DNA of 64,000 nt from Gemmatimonadaceae bacterium (lineage in GTDB: Bacteria > Gemmatimonadota > Gemmatimonadetes > Gemmatimonadales > Gemmatimonadaceae). The position numbers and the translations under genes were made by a program. The stretch spans positions 33,757 to 97,756 of the forward strand of contig JALHNZ010000009.1 in assembly GCA_022843265.1 (NCBI GenBank), given 5' to 3'. Below the pieces are notes generated by a model. That model was not told the origin of the DNA. It searched no databases and worked only from the letters and a program-made list of their open reading frames with translations. The stretch's first letter is position 1. The number at the start of each line of letters is the position of its first letter. Positions 1 through 8,935 of this stretch are shown piece after piece.

Positions 1-1
1 C

Positions 2-601
2 GAGTTCTACAACTTTGGTGCGCTCAACTTTCCGCCCGATCATCCGGCCATGGAGTTGCACGACACGTTGTATCTCGGAAAAGACACGTTGCTGCGCACA
101 CACACATCACCGGTGCAAGTGCGCACGCTGCAACAGTACGCGCCGCCGGTGCGCGTGCTCGCGCCTGGCAACGTGTATCGTCGCGACTTTTTCGACGCGA
201 CACACGCGCCGAGCTTCATGCAACTCGAAGGCCTCGCAGTCGACGAAGGCATCAGCTTTGCAGACTTGAAGGCCACGCTCGGCGAGTTCGCACGCCGCTT
301 CTACGGTGGCGCACGCCGTGTGCGTTTTGGTCCGTCGTATTTTCCGTTCGTCGAGCCCGGTGCACAGATGGACGTGGAAGTGGATCTCGGCGACGGCAAA
401 GGCACGCGCTGGGTCGAGATTCTGGGGTGCGGTATGGTGCATCCGAATGTGCTCGAAGCCGCTGGCCTTGATAGCGAGCGATACACCGGCTGGGCGTTTG
501 GCATGGGCCCGGCACGTATCGCCATGTCACGTCACGACATTCCCGATATCCGTTTGTTGTACGATTCAGACGTTCGTTTCCTGGAGCAGTTCGCCCGATG
601 A
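2..601 (+). CDS. pheS: Phenylalanine--tRNA ligase alpha subunit, C-terminal part
   Basis: The gene enters from outside the window; 199 C-terminal residues are visible. It is the catalytic subunit that forms Phe-AMP and charges tRNA-Phe in the cytoplasm as an alpha2beta2 enzyme with PheT. Class II synthetase motif 2 is seen as [17 protein letters not shown] (about nt 169-220) and motif 3 as [13 protein letters not shown] (about nt 490-527). The Ala in WAFGMG sits where the phenylalanine-pocket Ala of the family is found. The stop overlaps the pheT start by 4 bp (ATGA), the usual pheST arrangement, implying translational coupling. The first residues shown are already inside the catalytic domain, so the start lies upstream. 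Confidence 0.97.
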   Translation, partial: EFYNFGALNFPPDHPAMELHDTLYLGKDTLLRTHTSPVQVRTLQQYAPPVRVLAPGNVYRRDFFDATHAPSFMQLEGLAVDEGISFADLKATLGEFARRFYGGARRVRFGPSYFPFVEPGAQMDVEVDLGDGKGTRWVEILGCGMVHPNVLEAAGLDSERYTGWAFGMGPARIAMSRHDIPDIRLLYDSDVRFLEQFAR

Positions 602-3048
602 TAGTTTCGCATGAATGGCTACGGGAGTTTGTCCCCCACTCGCAGACCGCGAGCGAGGTCGGCGCGCAGCTCAGTCGACACGTGGTGACGCTCGACGGTC
701 TCGAATCACTACGCTCGGATCTCGCGTCGTTTGTGGTGGCCACGGTGGTCGAGGCGGCAAAACATCCGGACTCTGAGCGCTTGTCGGTCACTAAAGTAGA
801 CGATGGTTCGGGCGAACTGCTCGACGTCGTGTGCGGTGCACCGAATGTCACGGCCGGCCACAAGTATCCGTTTGCGCGCACTGGCACAGTGATGCCGGAC
901 GGACTTGTGATCGCGCGTCGAAAAATTCGTGGCGCCACGTCCAACGGCATGTTGTGTTCGGCACGTGAGCTCGGACTTGGACAGGAGCACGACGGCATCT
1001 ACACGCTCGACACGGATGCGGCACCTGGTACGCCGCTGCTGAGCGTACTGCCGGTCGGCGACGTGCGACTCGACCTCGATGTGTTGCCCAATCGCCCAGA
1101 CCTGCTGTCGCATCTGGGTGTGGCGCGCGAGCTGAGTGCGCTGAATAGTGTCACGCTTCGTATGCCACCAGAGATTCCCGCGTTGCCGGCGCACGATTCG
1201 GTCGGTGCATCGGTGTTTGGTGAAACAGAAGCCACGGCTGATGGCGTCAGCGTGAAGCTTGAAGACATCACCTCATGCCCTCGTTACATCGCGGTGATCA
1301 TTCGCGGCGTCACCGTAGGCCCGAGTCCGGAATGGTTGGTGGCGCGCCTGAAATCGGTTGGGGTACGCAGCATTAACAATGTGGTCGACGCGACCAACTA
1401 TGTATTGCACGGCTTCGGACAGCCCGTGCACGCGTTTGATCTGTCCATGCTCGCGGGGCAGCAGATTGTAGTGCGCGAATCGCGTGAGGGCGAGTCGTTG
1501 GTCACACTCGACGGTGTGCAACGCACGTTGCACACGGGCACCACAGTGATCTGCGACGGCGAACGCCCCACCGCGCTTGCCGGCATCATGGGCGGTGAAG
1601 CCAGTCAGGTGAACGAGCACACCACGGATGTGCTGCTCGAAGTCGCGTGGTTTGACGCGGCGTTTGTGCGTCGCGTGCGCCGTAGTGTGCAACTATCTAC
1701 CGACGCGAGTTACCGCTTTGAGCGCGGCGTTGACGCCGGGTTCACCGGCAAGGCTGCGGGTTACGCCGCGTCGCTGATCGTTGCGGTCGCGGGTGGCACG
1801 ATCGGTGGTGTGATCGATGTTGGTAGTGCACCGACTGCACCCAAACCGGTTCGCTTGCGTGGATCACGTGTGGCCCTCTTGCTGGGCGCCCCGATTGCCG
1901 CCGCCGAGATCGAGCGCACACTCGCGTCGATCGGATGCGTCATGACCGCCGACGGTGATGCGGCGTGGAACGTGCAGCCACCAACGTGGCGACACGATCT
2001 CGGGCTCGAAGCCGATCTGATCGAAGAAGTCGCGCGCCTTATCGGTTTCGATGCGTTGCCTGATGTGGTGCAGCCGTTCCGTCCGGGCACCGTGCCGGAT
2101 CATGCCCTGCATGTCATGTCGCGGCGCGTACGCGACGCAGCGGTTGCCGCGGGGCTCGCGGAAACGCGTCCTATGCCGTTTGTGGCGAGCGCGGCGGACG
2201 AGTCGCTGCGCGTTCGCAACCCGCTCGCGGAAGACGAACCGTATTTGCGTGGCTCGGTGTTGACCACGCTGGCCACGCGCGCCGAGTACAACTTGTCGCG
2301 CATGCAGGGTCATGTGCGTTTGTTTGAAATTGGATCCGCATTTGTCGCGAGCCTTGATCGTCTGCCGCGTGAAGAAGTGCGCGTGGCCGCGCTGGTCATG
2401 GGTGCGGTGCGTCCGCCGCATTTCACCGAACCTCAGCCGCCGTCGTACGACGCGTGGGATGCGAAGGCGCTGGCCGAAGAGTTGGTGCGTGCCGCATTTC
2501 CCGGCGAGCGCGTGATATTCGAGCCGGCTGCGGACGATGTGCTGTGGCAGATTCGTCTCGCTGGTGCGAACGAAGTGCTCGGCGCAGTGCAGCGGTTGAC
2601 CATCGATCGCCCCGTGTGGGCGAGCGAAGCCTTCGGCGTGGAACTCACGCTCGGTCACATGCCGTCCGCTGACGTGGCGCCTCACGGACAACATGCGCAC
2701 GGTCAGGGCGCGCCCCGCGCGGGTTCCTCGTGGGCGAGCGTGCGGTACACTCCTTTGCCCACGTCTCCGGCGGCGTCGTTTGACCTGGCGTTGCTGGTAC
2801 CGAGCGATGTGTCGGCTGGTCGAGTGGACACGTTACTTCGCGAGACCGCGGGCGAGCTGCTGGAGTCGCTCGAATTGTTTGACGAGTTCCGTGGCCCGGG
2901 ACTGCCGGACGGTGTACGTTCCCTCGCCTGGCGCTTGACGTTCCGGCATCCGGAGCGCACGCTGCGAGACAAGGAAATTGATGGACGGCGTGCCCGCCTG
3001 CTTCAGACCCTCGAACGAGAACTTGGTGTCCGACCCCGTACGTCCTGA
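598..3048 (+). CDS. pheT: Phenylalanine--tRNA ligase beta subunit
   Basis: A protein of 816 residues, normal for bacterial PheT, which partners PheS and carries tRNA-binding and editing functions. Domains read in order: N-terminal region with the EMAPII/OB-type tRNA-binding domain at about residues 40-155 ([14 protein letters not shown]), the B3/B4 editing region at about 210-385 (includes [15 protein letters not shown]), B5 at about 405-480, a synthetase-like core, and a ferredoxin-fold anticodon-binding (FDX-ACB) domain at about 716-815. A short low-complexity His/Gly/Ala insert (around residues 695-712) precedes the FDX-ACB domain. The ATG at 598 overlaps the pheS stop by 4 bp. No frameshift or missing domain is evident. 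Confidence 0.97.
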   Translation: MIVSHEWLREFVPHSQTASEVGAQLSRHVVTLDGLESLRSDLASFVVATVVEAAKHPDSERLSVTKVDDGSGELLDVVCGAPNVTAGHKYPFARTGTVMPDGLVIARRKIRGATSNGMLCSARELGLGQEHDGIYTLDTDAAPGTPLLSVLPVGDVRLDLDVLPNRPDLLSHLGVARELSALNSVTLRMPPEIPALPAHDSVGASVFGETEATADGVSVKLEDITSCPRYIAVIIRGVTVGPSPEWLVARLKSVGVRSINNVVDATNYVLHGFGQPVHAFDLSMLAGQQIVVRESREGESLVTLDGVQRTLHTGTTVICDGERPTALAGIMGGEASQVNEHTTDVLLEVAWFDAAFVRRVRRSVQLSTDASYRFERGVDAGFTGKAAGYAASLIVAVAGGTIGGVIDVGSAPTAPKPVRLRGSRVALLLGAPIAAAEIERTLASIGCVMTADGDAAWNVQPPTWRHDLGLEADLIEEVARLIGFDALPDVVQPFRPGTVPDHALHVMSRRVRDAAVAAGLAETRPMPFVASAADESLRVRNPLAEDEPYLRGSVLTTLATRAEYNLSRMQGHVRLFEIGSAFVASLDRLPREEVRVAALVMGAVRPPHFTEPQPPSYDAWDAKALAEELVRAAFPGERVIFEPAADDVLWQIRLAGANEVLGAVQRLTIDRPVWASEAFGVELTLGHMPSADVAPHGQHAHGQGAPRAGSSWASVRYTPLPTSPAASFDLALLVPSDVSAGRVDTLLRETAGELLESLELFDEFRGPGLPDGVRSLAWRLTFRHPERTLRDKEIDGRRARLLQTLERELGVRPRTS

Positions 3049-3490
3049 AAGCGCTGGTCGCGCGGCGTTTCTCGATCTGGAGACCGTCGTGCGCAACGTG
3101 ACCGACCAGCTGGCCGGCTTCCGGAGGCGCGCGCTCGCCGCGGAAGCACAGCTGCGCGATCTGGAGCGTGCGACCGCGCGCGTGGCGGAGCTGGAGCGAG
3201 CCGCGCAGGAGGCGCGCGTGCGCGCGCAGGCGCTGGAGCGAGCGTTGACCGAGGCAGAGCAGGCGACCGCGCGAGCCGTGGCGGAGGCCGCGGCCGCAGC
3301 CGTCGCCGTCGCGTCGGCCCCCGTTGCCAGCGTAACGGGGCCCGGAACTGATGCGAGGGAAGACGCCGCACTCTCAGCGGAAAATGCCGAACTCCGTGAG
3401 CGCTTGCACGAGGCAGCCGAACGCACGCGGTTAATTAGCGAGCGCGTACGATTTCTGCGTCAGCAGCTCGGCAATGGAGGCGACAAATGA
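3026..3490 (+). CDS. Coiled-coil protein between pheT and zapA
   Basis: I do not recognise a named family. The product (154 residues from this GTG) is almost entirely charged heptad-like helix rich in Ala, Arg and Glu (about residues 20-95 and 115-150), separated by an Ala/Val/Pro-rich linker, with no signal peptide or membrane segment. Position directly upstream of zapA, overlapping it by 4 bp, suggests a cell-division-associated coiled-coil partner (ZapB-like in placement and character), but that is inference from context. GTG 3026 was chosen because it limits the overlap with pheT to 23 bp. An upstream ATG at 2981 with an AAGGAA ribosome-binding site is an alternative that would overlap pheT by 68 bp. 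Confidence 0.7.
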   Translation: MSDPVRPESAGRAAFLDLETVVRNVTDQLAGFRRRALAAEAQLRDLERATARVAELERAAQEARVRAQALERALTEAEQATARAVAEAAAAAVAVASAPVASVTGPGTDAREDAALSAENAELRERLHEAAERTRLISERVRFLRQQLGNGGDK

Positions 3491-3798
3491 GCGACCGGCG
3501 AAACGTCGTGCGGGTCCGCATCGTGGGCGAAGAGTACACGCTGCGCACTGAAGCCAGCGAACGGCATACCCGGGCCGTGGCTGAGCACGTGGACAAAGTC
3601 ACGCGTGCGATCCTCGATAGCGGCTCGGTCGTGGAGACGCATAAGGCCGCCATTCTGGCAGCGCTTCAGATCACTGACGAGCTCTTCAATGAGCGAATCG
3701 CGGCAGACGCGTTGGCCGAAGATCTGAAATCGTTGGCTGGCGACCTGCGGCCGCTGCTGCCCCCCGCCAAGCGTGGCGACGAAGTCGGCCCTGCTTAG
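3487..3798 (+). CDS. zapA: Cell division protein ZapA
   Basis: A 103-residue protein matching ZapA, the small FtsZ-ring-associated protein that cross-links FtsZ protofilaments at midcell. The N-terminal part shows the compact beta-alpha-beta domain with the family pattern VRVRIVGEEYTLRTEAS, followed by ERHTRAVAEHVDK and a long C-terminal helix (about residues 45-90: AAILAALQITDELF) that forms the coiled-coil dimer. The tail is short and Pro/Lys/Asp-rich. The ATG overlaps the preceding coiled-coil gene by 4 bp. It is followed by a 192-bp gene-free spacer before rny, so it probably ends the pheST transcription unit. Confidence 0.9.
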   Translation: MSDRRNVVRVRIVGEEYTLRTEASERHTRAVAEHVDKVTRAILDSGSVVETHKAAILAALQITDELFNERIAADALAEDLKSLAGDLRPLLPPAKRGDEVGPA

Positions 3799-3990
3799 GG
3801 CCGAGTCGCGCGGGCTGACCGGCCCGCGCATGCCGGCCGGAATCGCATTCGAAGTTCTACGGTAGTCGGCGGTTGCGGCGACCGAATTTCGCCCGTACGT
3901 TCCGGTGTGCTTTATAGGTTGCGCGCCGCTCGGTGTGCAGCGCGACCTCGACTTCGAATCCGCGAGTGATCGTGGTGGAGTGATAGATCA
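3799..3990 (+). other. Gene-free zapA-rny spacer with a strong hairpin
   Basis: No credible reading frame lies in this spacer. A hairpin with a 9-bp stem (one G-T pair) and 15-nt loop is formed by 3916-3924 (AGGTTGCGC) and 3940-3948 (GCGCGACCT), without a following T run, so it is not a standard terminator. An outer inverted repeat ATTCGAAGT (3847-3855) / ACTTCGAAT (3951-3959) could close a longer stem around it. A TATAGG-like -10 lies at 3913-3918 without a convincing -35. In several bacteria the 6S RNA gene lies beside zapA. That position makes a 6S-like RNA worth testing here, but I cannot demonstrate its fold. Confidence 0.3.
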
Positions 3991-5577
3991 ATGGAAGGAC
4001 TTCCGATCACCGCGCTCGTAAGCGCGCTCGGTGTGCTTGCGGCGGCTGTGGCGTTTATTTTCGGCCGCCGGGCGGGTGCCGCAGCGGAGCGTGAACAGCA
4101 GGTGCGCTCGAAGACTACGGCCGAAGACACCGCCAATCGATTGCTCGATGAGGCCAAGCGCGAAGCGGAGACAATCCGCAAAGGCGCGGTGGTGGCAGGC
4201 AAGGAAGAGCTTATTCAACTCCGAGAAGAGTTTGAAGTTGAAGTGCGCCGGCGACGCGGCGAAGTGGAACGCGACGAGCGACGGATTCAGGATCGTGAAG
4301 ATCAGCTTGAACGTCGCGTCGAGGGACTCGACGGTCGTGATCGCGAACTGAAAACGCGCGTCACCGTGCTCGACACGCGTGACGCTGGAATCGCCGAGCG
4401 TGAACAAGAGGCCAATCGGTTAGTCGGCGAACAACAGCGTCGCCTCGAACAGCTGGCGGGATTGTCAGCGGCCGACGCCAAGGCCGAGATTGTTCGTCGT
4501 CTTGAAGATCAGGCATTGGCCGATGCGGCGAGCCGCCTTCGTGAGATTCGTGATTCCGCGAAACGGAATGCGGACCGTGAAGCGCGCAAGATCGTGGCGC
4601 TCGCCGTGCAGCGTGTGGCGGCCGAAACCACGGCCGAGACGACGGTAAGCGCCGTCGCGCTCCCGAATGATGAAATGAAAGGTCGGATCATTGGACGTGA
4701 GGGGCGCAACATTCGAGCGTTCGAACTTGCCACGGGTGTGGACGTGATCATTGATGACACGCCTGATACCGTAGTGGTATCGTGCTTTGATCCCGTGCGC
4801 CGCGAGACGGCGCGACTCGCGCTCGAGAAGCTGGTGAGCGACGGTCGTATCCATCCGGGTCGCATTGAAGAGGTTGTTGCCAAAGCGCGTCTCGAAGTGG
4901 ACGCCGCGATTGTGGAGACCGGTGAGCAGGCGGCCTATGAAGTTGGCGTCGCCGGACTGCATCCCGAGTTGGTGCGCCTGATTGGTCGCATGCGGTGGCG
5001 CACGAGCTACGGCCAGAATATTCTCGCCCACAGCAAGGAAGTGGCGTGGCTGGCGGGCATGATGGCCGCTGAGCTCGGACTCGACGTCGCCACGGCCAAG
5101 CGTGGCGCGTTGCTGCATGATGTGGGCAAAGTGCTCACGCACGAGCACGAAGGCACCCATGTGCAGCTTGGCGTCGAAGTCGCCACCAAGTACGGTGAAA
5201 ACCCGATTGTCGTGAACTGCATTGCCGCGCATCACGATGATGTGCCGCACGAGAGCGAGGTGTCCGTGCTGGTGCAGGCCGCTGACTCGATCAGCGGTTC
5301 ACGCCCTGGTGCGCGTCGCGAAGCATTTGAAACGTATGTGAAGCGTCTTGAAGGACTGGAAAAAATTGCGTCGAGTTATCGCGGTGTGGAACGCGTGTTT
5401 GCCATTCAGGCGGGCCGCGAAATACGCGTCGTTGTGACGCCCGATCAGGTGGACGATGTGCGCGCCTCGGCGCTGTCTGAAGAAATCGCGCGTCGTATTG
5501 AATCCGAGTTGCAGTACCCAGGCCAGATCAAGGTGGTGGTCATCCGCGAAACACGGTCGGTGGATTTTGCCCGCTGA
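3991..5577 (+). CDS. rny: Ribonuclease Y
   Basis: A protein of 528 residues, the usual length for RNase Y, the membrane-anchored endoribonuclease that initiates mRNA decay. Order of parts: one N-terminal membrane segment (about residues 5-25), a long charged coiled coil (about 30-215), a KH RNA-binding domain (about 225-290, with [15 protein letters not shown]), and an HD metal-dependent phosphohydrolase domain (about 340-435) with the HD pair in LLHDVGK near residue 374 and a second metal-binding stretch AAHHDDVP. The C-terminal domain is typical. It is the first gene after the zapA spacer and overlaps the folD start, so it probably heads the rny-folD-xseAB-ispA-dxs-nadK-recN run. Confidence 0.96.
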   Translation: MEGLPITALVSALGVLAAAVAFIFGRRAGAAAEREQQVRSKTTAEDTANRLLDEAKREAETIRKGAVVAGKEELIQLREEFEVEVRRRRGEVERDERRIQDREDQLERRVEGLDGRDRELKTRVTVLDTRDAGIAEREQEANRLVGEQQRRLEQLAGLSAADAKAEIVRRLEDQALADAASRLREIRDSAKRNADREARKIVALAVQRVAAETTAETTVSAVALPNDEMKGRIIGREGRNIRAFELATGVDVIIDDTPDTVVVSCFDPVRRETARLALEKLVSDGRIHPGRIEEVVAKARLEVDAAIVETGEQAAYEVGVAGLHPELVRLIGRMRWRTSYGQNILAHSKEVAWLAGMMAAELGLDVATAKRGALLHDVGKVLTHEHEGTHVQLGVEVATKYGENPIVVNCIAAHHDDVPHESEVSVLVQAADSISGSRPGARREAFETYVKRLEGLEKIASSYRGVERVFAIQAGREIRVVVTPDQVDDVRASALSEEIARRIESELQYPGQIKVVVIRETRSVDFAR

Positions 5578-6469
5578 ACGCATCGATGGGGTCGCGCTGG
5601 CGGCTCAGATTCGCGAAGAGGTTGCGCGCGATGTCGCAGCGCTGAGCGCACGTGGTGTGGTGCCGGGTCTGAGCGTCGTGCTTGTTGGCGACGACGCCGC
5701 GAGCGCCGTGTACGTGTCCAACAAGGAGAAGGCCTCTAAAGCCTGCGGCATGCGCGGAGAAACAATTCGACTGCCAGCCAGCACTTCACAGGCCGAGCTG
5801 CTCGCGCTGGTGGAGCGACTCAATGCAGATAACGCTGTGCACGGTATCCTTGTGCAGATGCCGCTGCCGTCGGGCATTGATCCCGATGTGGTGATCCGCC
5901 ATATCGCGCCGCACAAAGACGTGGATGGGTTTCATCCGGTGAATGTGGGAAAGATGCTGATTGGGCACACCGACGGCTTCATGCCATGCACTCCTGCGGG
6001 CGTGATTGAAATGTTGTTGCGCTCAGGTGTCGAAACGCGTGGGGCGGAAGCGGTGATTGTGGGTCGCAGCAACATTGTTGGCAAACCAATGGCGGCCATG
6101 CTCGTGCAGGCACGTGCTGGCGGTGATGCAACGGTCACGGTCTGCCATAGTCGTTCGCGCGATCTCCACGCCCACACAAAACGCGCCGACATCCTGATTG
6201 TTGCGGCTGGTCGCGCTGAGATGATTCGCGGCGAACATATCAAGCCAGGCGCAACCGTGATTGATGTGGGCATGAATCGCGTGGCGGACGCATCGCGTGC
6301 GAGCGGATCACGCTTGTGTGGTGATGTGCACTTTGAAAGTGCCGAAGCCGTGGCCGGGAAAATCACGCCGGTACCGGGTGGTGTAGGGCCGATGACGATC
6401 GCCATGCTGCTGCGGAACACGGTGCGTGCCGCGGAACGCGTGGCTGATTCCCGCGTCGGCACCGCGTAG
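5567..6469 (+). CDS. folD: Bifunctional methylenetetrahydrofolate dehydrogenase/cyclohydrolase FolD
   Basis: Oxidises 5,10-methylene-THF to 5,10-methenyl-THF with NADP+ and hydrolyses it to 10-formyl-THF, feeding purine and formyl-Met synthesis. About 300 residues from TTG 5567, the family's usual size. The catalytic Tyr/Lys segment [14 protein letters not shown] starts near residue 49. The substrate-site [17 protein letters not shown], the Rossmann motif GRSNIVGKP (near 165) and the C-terminal signature [10 protein letters not shown] (near 268) are all present. The start is not certain: TTG 5567 overlaps rny by 11 bp and gives the natural N-terminus ([11 protein letters not shown]...). The frame is open further upstream within rny, but that part does not resemble FolD. 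Confidence 0.94.
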   Translation: MPAERIDGVALAAQIREEVARDVAALSARGVVPGLSVVLVGDDAASAVYVSNKEKASKACGMRGETIRLPASTSQAELLALVERLNADNAVHGILVQMPLPSGIDPDVVIRHIAPHKDVDGFHPVNVGKMLIGHTDGFMPCTPAGVIEMLLRSGVETRGAEAVIVGRSNIVGKPMAAMLVQARAGGDATVTVCHSRSRDLHAHTKRADILIVAAGRAEMIRGEHIKPGATVIDVGMNRVADASRASGSRLCGDVHFESAEAVAGKITPVPGGVGPMTIAMLLRNTVRAAERVADSRVGTA

Positions 6470-7749
6470 TGGCACGCTCGTCCGCGCGTGATGAGCTCGG
6501 CGGCGCGTTCGATGACGACGTGCTGTTTGACGCGTCGTCGAACACCGCGTTCGTTGACATGACGCCTGGCGCCTCTCCGGAATCCCCACTCGCCGTGCAC
6601 GATCTCACGTCGGCGGCAAAAGACCTCGTCGAGGGCGCATTTCCGCCGCTGTGGGTGCGCGGTGAAGTGAGTGATTTCAAGGCGCATCGCAACGGTCATT
6701 GGTACTTCGCCTTGCGTGACGCACAGGCGCAGGTACGCTGCGTGGTCTGGTCGTCGCAAGCAAAGCGTTTGCCTGCGCCGCCAGATGACGGCATGCAAGT
6801 GGTTGCACTGGGACAGATGACGGTGTGGCCCGTGCGTGGTGATCTGCAGTTCTCCGTGCGCTTGCTCGAGGCGGATGGTGAAGGTCTGTGGCGCAAGGCG
6901 CTTGAGCGTACCCGTCTTCGTCTCGAAGCCGACGGCCTGCTCGACCCGTCGCGCAAGCGTGCACTGCCTGCGGCACCGCGTACTATCGCCGTCATCACCA
7001 GCGCCGATGGTGCGGCGCTCCATGACATCATCACGGTGGCGCGCCGTCGGTCACCAGCGGTGAACATCGTGGTGGTCCCGGCGAAGGTGCAGGGTGAAGG
7101 CGCGCCGGAATCATTGGTGGCCGCACTTGATCGCGTCGCGCGGTGGGCGGATTGTGACGTGCTGATCATCGGGCGCGGCGGCGGTTCGCGTGAAGATCTG
7201 TGGGCCTTCAACGACGAGCGTGTGGCGCGCGCACTCGCACAGTGTCCGGTACCAACGATTTCGGCGGTGGGCCACGAAACCGATATCTCGATCTGCGATC
7301 TGGTGGCGGATCTTCGCGCCGCGACGCCGAGTGCGGCCGCCGAAGCCGCTGTCCCGTCGATTACCGAGCAGCGGGCCCGCCTGCGCGCGCTGGGACGACA
7401 GCTCGCGGCCACGGCGCAGCGTCGGCAGCAGCGCGTGACAGCCCGACTGGAGACTACCCAGCGGCGGATGGTGACTGCAGCCCAACGCGTGACGGAGCGC
7501 CGTCAGTCGCGGTTATCCAACGGCGCGGCTCGGCTGGAGTCGCTGAGCCCGTTGGCCACCCTGGCACGCGGATTTGCGGTAGCGCGCACGGCTGAGGGCG
7601 CTACCTTGTCGGAGGTAGGCGCGTTTGCGGCAGGGCAGCGCTTCGAACTGTGGATGCGCGACGGCGTGGTTGACGCTGAAGCCATCGGCACTCGTGCGCG
7701 TCCGGGCGCATCCGGGAATGGGTCGGCATCTGGGGAGGATAGCGCGTGA
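6469..7749 (+). CDS. xseA: Exodeoxyribonuclease VII large subunit
   Basis: Catalytic subunit of exonuclease VII, which degrades single-stranded DNA from both ends together with several XseB copies. 426 residues. An N-terminal OB-fold (about residues 40-145, WVRGEVSDFKAHRNGHWYF) is followed by the catalytic domain (about 155-300) with VITSADGAALHDI, IIGRGGGSREDLWAFNDE and AVGHETDISICD, all hallmarks of the family. An Arg-rich coiled coil (about 310-375) and a C-terminal region complete it. The first 40 residues are an extra Ala/Asp-rich extension, so the true start might be internal. The GTG at 6469 shares 1 bp with the folD stop and the 3' end overlaps xseB by 4 bp. Confidence 0.95.
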   Translation: MARSSARDELGGAFDDDVLFDASSNTAFVDMTPGASPESPLAVHDLTSAAKDLVEGAFPPLWVRGEVSDFKAHRNGHWYFALRDAQAQVRCVVWSSQAKRLPAPPDDGMQVVALGQMTVWPVRGDLQFSVRLLEADGEGLWRKALERTRLRLEADGLLDPSRKRALPAAPRTIAVITSADGAALHDIITVARRRSPAVNIVVVPAKVQGEGAPESLVAALDRVARWADCDVLIIGRGGGSREDLWAFNDERVARALAQCPVPTISAVGHETDISICDLVADLRAATPSAAAEAAVPSITEQRARLRALGRQLAATAQRRQQRVTARLETTQRRMVTAAQRVTERRQSRLSNGAARLESLSPLATLARGFAVARTAEGATLSEVGAFAAGQRFELWMRDGVVDAEAIGTRARPGASGNGSASGEDSA

Positions 7750-7958
7750 GTTACGAAGAAGATGTTGGACGGTTAGAGGCGATTGTGCGCGATCTTGAGC
7801 GCGATGATCTCGATCTTGATCGCGCGCTGCGACTCTTCGAGGAAGGGATTGCGCGGCTGCGGACCGCGTCCGCTGCGCTTGCCGAAGCCAATGGTCGCGT
7901 GCAGGAGCTGGTCATGGCCGCAGACGGGACTTTTGCGCTTGAACCACGTGACAACTGA
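7746..7958 (+). CDS. xseB: Exodeoxyribonuclease VII small subunit
   Basis: A 70-residue all-helical protein that binds XseA to form exonuclease VII. The family pattern SYEEDVGRLEAIVRDLE is followed by DLDLDRALRLFEEGIAR. The last 15 residues are less conserved. The GTG start overlaps the xseA stop (GTGA), giving coupled translation and making the pair unmistakable. Usual family length is 60-85 residues. Confidence 0.94.
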   Translation: MSYEEDVGRLEAIVRDLERDDLDLDRALRLFEEGIARLRTASAALAEANGRVQELVMAADGTFALEPRDN

Positions 7959-7989
7959 CGCCCCCGCGCGGCCGCCTGTGCGGCCCAGT

Positions 7990-8892
7990 ATGCCCACGCC
8001 AATGCCGTCCGCGAACCGATTCATTGGCGACCGTCTGGCTGTGCAGCGTTCACTCGACGCATTCTGTGCTCGCTGGCTGACAAGCGTCGCGCCACTCACG
8101 GCGGAAGCGATCCGATACGCGCTCCTCGGCGAGGGCAAACGCCTGCGGGCGATCCTGTTGCTTGAAGCCAGCCGCGCGTGTGGCGGACCGAGCAATGCGT
8201 TCGACCTCGCCGCCGCCGTTGAAGTGGTGCATGCCTACTCGCTGGTGCACGATGATCTGCCGTGCATGGACGACGATGACGTGCGACGTGGTCGCCCGAC
8301 CGTGCACCGGGTGTATGGTGTGTCGGTAGCCACAGCGGCTGGGCTGGCAATGGTGCCGTTGGCCGCCAAGTGCGCGTACCGTTCTGCGCGTGAGCTTGGA
8401 CTGAGCGAAAGCGAGTCCGGAGAAGTGGTGCGTACGCTCATGGTGGCGTCTGGCGGCGGCGGCATGATTGGCGGCCAGCTGCTCGATCTGGAAGCTGAGG
8501 GTGTCGCGCTGTCGCTCGACGCGATGGAGCGCGTGCATCGACTCAAGACGGGTGCGCTCATTGCCGCCTCTGTTACGCTCGGCGCGCAGGCCGCACGGGC
8601 CAGTGCGCAGCGACGGCAGGCGTTGGCGCACTACGGCGCGGCGATCGGACTGGCGTTTCAGATTGCGGATGATGTGCTCGATGTCACCGCCACGACCGAC
8701 GAACTCGGCAAAACCGCCGGCCGCGATCTCGCACTTGCCAAGAGCACCTACCCGGCGCTGCTGGGTGTGGAGGGAGCTATTGAGCGGGCCACCGCGTTGA
8801 TAGATGAAGCTTGTTCGACACTCGCGGCGGAGGGGCTCCTGACGCCCACGCTCGAGCAGTTGGCCCGATATATCGTCGAGCGACGCAACTGA
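7990..8892 (+). CDS. ispA: Polyprenyl synthetase (farnesyl/geranyl diphosphate synthase)
   Basis: Chain-elongating prenyltransferase condensing DMAPP/GPP with IPP, cytosolic. 300 residues from ATG 7990. The first Asp-rich motif DDLPCMDDDD begins at about residue 88 and the second, DDVLD, at about 227. GEGKRLRAILL (substrate-binding GKRxR) and TGALI are also present. The two residues between the paired aspartates in the first motif fit bacterial short-chain enzymes. The exact product length (C15, C20) cannot be fixed from the sequence. Alternative starts are GTG 7948, which overlaps xseB by 11 bp, and ATG 8002; none has a good ribosome-binding site. The xseB-ispA-dxs order is common and supports the isoprenoid role. 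Confidence 0.92.
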   Translation: MPTPMPSANRFIGDRLAVQRSLDAFCARWLTSVAPLTAEAIRYALLGEGKRLRAILLLEASRACGGPSNAFDLAAAVEVVHAYSLVHDDLPCMDDDDVRRGRPTVHRVYGVSVATAAGLAMVPLAAKCAYRSARELGLSESESGEVVRTLMVASGGGGMIGGQLLDLEAEGVALSLDAMERVHRLKTGALIAASVTLGAQAARASAQRRQALAHYGAAIGLAFQIADDVLDVTATTDELGKTAGRDLALAKSTYPALLGVEGAIERATALIDEACSTLAAEGLLTPTLEQLARYIVERRN

Positions 8893-8935
8893 CGGTCCTG
8901 TCCGACCATCACGCGTCTCGACCACCCTTTTCCGA

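Noticed and set aside
2978..3048. Upstream start for the coiled-coil gene inside pheT
   Set aside because: ATG 2981 has a fair ribosome-binding site but would overlap pheT by 68 bp and adds residues with no coiled-coil character; GTG 3026 was preferred, with some doubt.
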